Assembly: GCF_009763245.1 (NCBI RefSeq)
Contig: NZ_WKJZ01000001.1
Coordinates: 1 to 64,000 of the forward strand
Source: Pseudomonas xionganensis
GTDB lineage: Bacteria; Pseudomonadota; Gammaproteobacteria; Pseudomonadales; Pseudomonadaceae
Direction of reading: 5' to 3'
DNA: 64,000 nucleotides
Shown: positions 60,792-64,000 of the stretch, piece after piece
Layout of the letters: each line of letters opens with the position of its first letter
How positions within the stretch are numbered: position 1 is the stretch's first letter
The notes under the pieces: generated by a model
Told to the model about the DNA's origin: nothing
Seen by the model: the letters and a program-made list of their open reading frames with translations, nothing else
Databases searched by the model: none
Position numbers and translations under genes: made by a program

Positions 60792-62753
60792 ATGGCCGGC
60801 CTGATCCCACAGTCCTTTATCGATGACCTGCTCAACCGCACCGACATCGTCGACGTGGTCAGCTCGCGCATTCAGCTGAAAAAGGCCGGCAAGAACTACA
60901 CCGCCTGCTGCCCCTTCCACAAAGAGAAAACCCCCTCGTTCAGCGTCAGCCCGGACAAGCAGTTCTACTACTGCTTCGGCTGCGGTGCCGGCGGCAATGC
61001 CCTGGGCTTTGTCATGGACCACGACCAACTGGACTTCCCCCAGGCGGTCGAGGATCTGGCCAAGCGCGCCGGCATGGAAGTGCCACGCGAAGAAGGCGGC
61101 CGCAACAGCAAGCCGCGCCAACCCAGCGATTCGCCCCTCTACCCGCTGCTGGAGGCCGCCGCCGAGTACTACAAGCAGGCCCTGAAGAACCACCCGGCGC
61201 GCAAGGCCGCGGTGAACTACCTCAAGGGTCGCGGCCTGTCCGGGGAAATCGCCCGTGACTTCGCCATGGGCTTTGCCCCGCCCGGCTGGGACAACCTGCT
61301 CAAGCAACTGGGTGGCGACGCACTGCAGCAGAAGGCCATGATCGACGCCGGCCTGCTGATCGACAACGCCGAGAACGGCCGACGCTACGACCGTTTTCGC
61401 GACCGCATCATGTTCCCCATCCGCGACAGCCGTGGCCGGGTGATTGCCTTCGGCGGCCGGGTACTGGGCGATGAAAAGCCCAAGTACCTGAACTCGCCGG
61501 AAACCCCGGTATTCCACAAGGGCCAGGAGCTGTACGGCCTGTTCGAGGCACGCAAGCACAATCGCGACCTTGACGAGATCATGGTGGTCGAGGGCTACAT
61601 GGATGTCATCGCCCTGGCCCAGCAGGGTCTGCGCAACGCCGTGGCCACCCTGGGCACCGCCACCAGCGAAGAACACCTCAAGCGCCTGTTCCGTATCGTA
61701 CCCAGCGTGCTGTTCTGCTTCGACGGCGACGCTGCCGGGCGCAACGCCGCCTGGCGCGCCCTGGAAGCCACCTTGCCCAATCTGCAGGACGGCCGCCGCG
61801 CGCGCTTTCTGTTCCTGCCCGACGGCGAAGACCCGGACACCCTGGTACGCAGCGAAGGCACCGACGCCTTCCGCGCGCGCATCAACCAGCACGCCCAGCC
61901 CCTGGCCGACTACTTCTTCCAGCAACTCACGGAAGAAGCTGACCCGCGCTCGCTGGAAGGCAAGGCGCACCTGGTGACCCTGGCCGCACCGCTGATCGAC
62001 AAGATCCCCGGCAACAACCTGCGCACCCTGATGCGCCAGCGCCTGAGCGAAATCACCGGCCTCTCCGGCGACACCCTCAACCAGCTGCAGGACACCCCCC
62101 GCAGCACCCCAGGTGCCTCATCCAGCCCAACGGCGAACAGCGCACCGCCGAGCGACTATCCGGATTACCCGGATATTCCCGACAGCGCCTACCACGAGGC
62201 CGGCCCGGACTTCGCCAGTTATGAGCAAGCCGCTGCGCAACCGAGCTTTGAGCGCGCACCGGGCAAGGGCAAAGGCAACTGGAAGAAAGAAGGCGGCAAG
62301 TGGAGCAAGAAGGGCCAGGGCGATTATGCCCCGCCGCGCACCGCCATCAGCGTCGAATCGCCGCACCTGAGCGCCCTGCGCACCCTGCTGCACCACCCGC
62401 AGCTGGCGCAGAAAGTCGAGGATGTCAGTCACTTCGCCGGCGAAGACGACACCTACGCCCAGCTGCTGGTGGCCTTGCTCGGCGCGCTGCAGAAGAACCC
62501 CCAGCTGCGCTCGCTGCAACTGATCGCACGCTGGCACGGTACCGAACAGGGCCGTCTATTGCGCGCCCTGGCCGAGAAGGAATGGCTGATTTCGGCCGAC
62601 AACCTTGAACAACAGTTTTTCGACACTATAACTACCTTAGTAGCCCGCCAACGTGAGCGCAGCCTGGAACATTTGCTGCGTAAAGCCCGTCAAAGCGAGT
62701 TAAGCGCAGAAGAGAAAGATCAGCTGCGCCACTTGCTGAGCCGCAACCCATAA
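60792..62753 (+). CDS. dnaG: DNA primase
   Basis: Synthesises RNA primers for replication. 653 residues: N-terminal zinc domain with CCPFHKEKTPSFSVS and FYYCFGCGAGG, the RNA-polymerase core, TOPRIM motifs VVEGYMDVIAL and CFDGDAAGRNAA, then a linker of about 100 residues (about 435-520) rich in Pro, Ser, Gly and Lys, and the C-terminal helicase-binding domain. The basic KGKGNWKKEGG stretch in the linker is notable. Confidence 0.96.
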   Translation: MAGLIPQSFIDDLLNRTDIVDVVSSRIQLKKAGKNYTACCPFHKEKTPSFSVSPDKQFYYCFGCGAGGNALGFVMDHDQLDFPQAVEDLAKRAGMEVPREEGGRNSKPRQPSDSPLYPLLEAAAEYYKQALKNHPARKAAVNYLKGRGLSGEIARDFAMGFAPPGWDNLLKQLGGDALQQKAMIDAGLLIDNAENGRRYDRFRDRIMFPIRDSRGRVIAFGGRVLGDEKPKYLNSPETPVFHKGQELYGLFEARKHNRDLDEIMVVEGYMDVIALAQQGLRNAVATLGTATSEEHLKRLFRIVPSVLFCFDGDAAGRNAAWRALEATLPNLQDGRRARFLFLPDGEDPDTLVRSEGTDAFRARINQHAQPLADYFFQQLTEEADPRSLEGKAHLVTLAAPLIDKIPGNNLRTLMRQRLSEITGLSGDTLNQLQDTPRSTPGASSSPTANSAPPSDYPDYPDIPDSAYHEAGPDFASYEQAAAQPSFERAPGKGKGNWKKEGGKWSKKGQGDYAPPRTAISVESPHLSALRTLLHHPQLAQKVEDVSHFAGEDDTYAQLLVALLGALQKNPQLRSLQLIARWHGTEQGRLLRALAEKEWLISADNLEQQFFDTITTLVARQRERSLEHLLRKARQSELSAEEKDQLRHLLSRNP

Positions 62754-62799
62754 ACCGGTGATTCCTCGCCTCAACTGGCGCTCAAAGGTGTTACTCAGG

Positions 62800-62805
62800 T
62801 ATAAT
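62800..62805 (+). promoter_or_regulatory. Candidate -10 element for rpoD
   Basis: A perfect TATAAT (62800-62805) lies 48 bp before the rpoD start. No good -35 is found at 16-18 bp (TGGCGC/GGCGCT), so strength is uncertain. It would allow rpoD to be expressed apart from dnaG. Confidence 0.4.
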
Positions 62806-62852
62806 CCGCGGCTTGTTTTTAGCCCGCCAAGACCTTCAGTGGATAGGGTGTT

Positions 62853-64000
62853 ATGTCCGGAAAAGCGCAACAGCAATCTCGTTTGAAAGAATTGATCAGC
62901 CGCGGTCGTGAGCAGGGTTACCTGACTTACGCGGAGGTCAATGACCACCTGCCGGAGGATATTTCCGATCCGGAACAGGTGGAAGACATCATCCGCATGA
63001 TCAATGACATGGGTATCAACGTATTCGAGACTGCCCCGGATGCGGATGCCCTGCTGTTGGCCGAAGCCGATACCGACGAAGCCGCCGCTGAAGAAGCCGC
63101 CGCTGCGTTGGCTGCTGTGGAAACCGATATCGGCCGCACCACCGACCCGGTGCGCATGTATATGCGCGAAATGGGTACCGTGGAGCTGCTGACCCGCGAA
63201 GGCGAGATCGAAATCGCCAAGCGCATCGAAGAAGGCATCCGCGAAGTCATGGGCGCCATCGCCCATTTCCCCGGCACCGTGGACAGCATCCTCGCCGAAT
63301 ACAACCGCGTCACCACCGAAGGTGGTCGCCTGGTTGAAGTCCTCAGTGGCTATATCGACCCGGACGACGACGTCGTGCCGGCCGAAGCCGCCGCCCCCAT
63401 CCCTGCCAAAGACGGTGACGCCGCCGATGACAGCGATGATGAAGACGACGACGCCAGCGACGACGAGGAAGAAGAAGGCGACGGCGGCCCGGACCCGGAG
63501 GAAGCGGCTCGCCGCTTCACTGCCGTAGCCGAGCAGCTGGAAAAAGCTCAGAAGGCCCTGAAGAAGCACGGCCGCAGCAGCAAGCAAGGCATCAGCGAGC
63601 TGGTCGCCCTGGCCGAGCTGTTTATGCCGATCAAGCTGGTGCCCAAGCAGTACGACGCCCTGGTCACCCATGTGCGCAGCGCCCTGGAGCGCCTGCGCGC
63701 CCAGGAACGCGCCATCATGCAGCTGTGCGTGCGTGATGCGCGCATGCCCCGCGCCGACTTCCTGCGCCTGTTCCCGGGCAACGAAGTGGACGCCGACTGG
63801 GCCGTTGGCCTGGCCAAGGGCAAGGCCAAGTACGCCGAAGCCATCGGCGCCCTGCAGGCCGATATCCAGCGCTGCCAGCAGAAGCTCGCCGACCTGGAAG
63901 CCGAGTGCAACCTGACCCTGGCCGAGATCAAGGACATCAACCGGCGCATGTCCATCGGCGAAGCCAAGGCTCGCCGCGCCAAGAAGGAAATGGTTGAGGC
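62853..64000 (+). CDS. rpoD: RNA polymerase sigma-70 factor (partial, runs off the right edge)
   Basis: Housekeeping sigma factor. Residues 1-382 are visible: region 1.1 (SRLKELISRGREQGYLTYAE), an acidic segment, region 1.2 (DPVRMYMREMGTVELLTRE, near 95-115), and a non-conserved region with an unusually acidic run (DDSDDEDDDASDDEEEEG near 192-209). The DNA-binding regions 2-4 lie beyond the window. The end is a window edge, not a truncation. Follows dnaG by 99 bp. Confidence 0.96.
   Translation, partial: MSGKAQQQSRLKELISRGREQGYLTYAEVNDHLPEDISDPEQVEDIIRMINDMGINVFETAPDADALLLAEADTDEAAAEEAAAALAAVETDIGRTTDPVRMYMREMGTVELLTREGEIEIAKRIEEGIREVMGAIAHFPGTVDSILAEYNRVTTEGGRLVEVLSGYIDPDDDVVPAEAAAPIPAKDGDAADDSDDEDDDASDDEEEEGDGGPDPEEAARRFTAVAEQLEKAQKALKKHGRSSKQGISELVALAELFMPIKLVPKQYDALVTHVRSALERLRAQERAIMQLCVRDARMPRADFLRLFPGNEVDADWAVGLAKGKAKYAEAIGALQADIQRCQQKLADLEAECNLTLAEIKDINRRMSIGEAKARRAKKEMVE

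Overview
The window is a gene-dense, GC-rich chromosomal segment from a gammaproteobacterium, almost certainly a Pseudomonas. Three things point there: the gene order follows the P. aeruginosa PAO1 rpoD-to-tyrZ/rrn region almost gene for gene (recalled from PAO1, not searched here), the products (Vfr, AgtABCD/AgtRS, AmgK/MurU, ErpA, LptD-SurA) are Pseudomonas-like, and the intergenic palindromes look like Pseudomonas REP elements. No tRNA, CRISPR, prophage or transposase was seen. An rRNA operon is predicted just beyond the left edge, and rpoD runs off the right edge.

Layout. 1-336: two tandem rRNA promoters reading leftward. 337-8457: tyrS, an M23 murein peptidase, anmK, erpA, a bactofilin gene, a coiled-coil membrane protein gene, argC, hemJ and a nitronate monooxygenase gene. 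8567-13552: a zinc-ribbon/DUF805 membrane protein, an AAA+ ATPase, a HIT protein, coq7, an OsmC-family gene and vfr. 13564-19164: leftward operons trpE-trpG-trpD-trpC, preceded by a leader peptide with two Trp codons, and rpe-gph. 19389-30147: a leftward GABA/5-aminovalerate locus with sensor and regulator (agtS, agtR), ABC transporter (agtABCD) and catabolic genes (gabD, gabT), interrupted by palindromic repeats. 30286-41527: a DUF3530 gene, djlA-like/murU/amgK (peptidoglycan recycling), then lptD-surA-pdxA-rsmA-apaG-apaH-glpE. 41801-48539: prkA-yeaH-spoVR stress operon, a small lipoprotein gene and cca.

48699-57578 is the accessory part: pgaABCD (poly-beta-1,6-N-acetylglucosamine synthesis, deacetylation and export) followed by yfiR, a yfiN/tpbB-type diguanylate cyclase and yfiB. 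PAO1 has no pga genes here and carries yfiBNR elsewhere, so the block joins a c-di-GMP-dependent exopolysaccharide machine to an envelope-sensing c-di-GMP switch. It sits between cca and folK. 57645-64000 returns to conserved order: folK, folB, plsY, tsaD, and the rpsU-dnaG-rpoD macromolecular synthesis operon.

Differences from the remembered PAO1 order are the most informative features: no speD between coq7 and the OsmC gene, no pyocin cluster between trpE and trpG, gabDT added beside agtABCD, no extra binding-protein gene between agtR and agtA, the pga-yfi block, and no yqeY-like gene between rpsU and dnaG.
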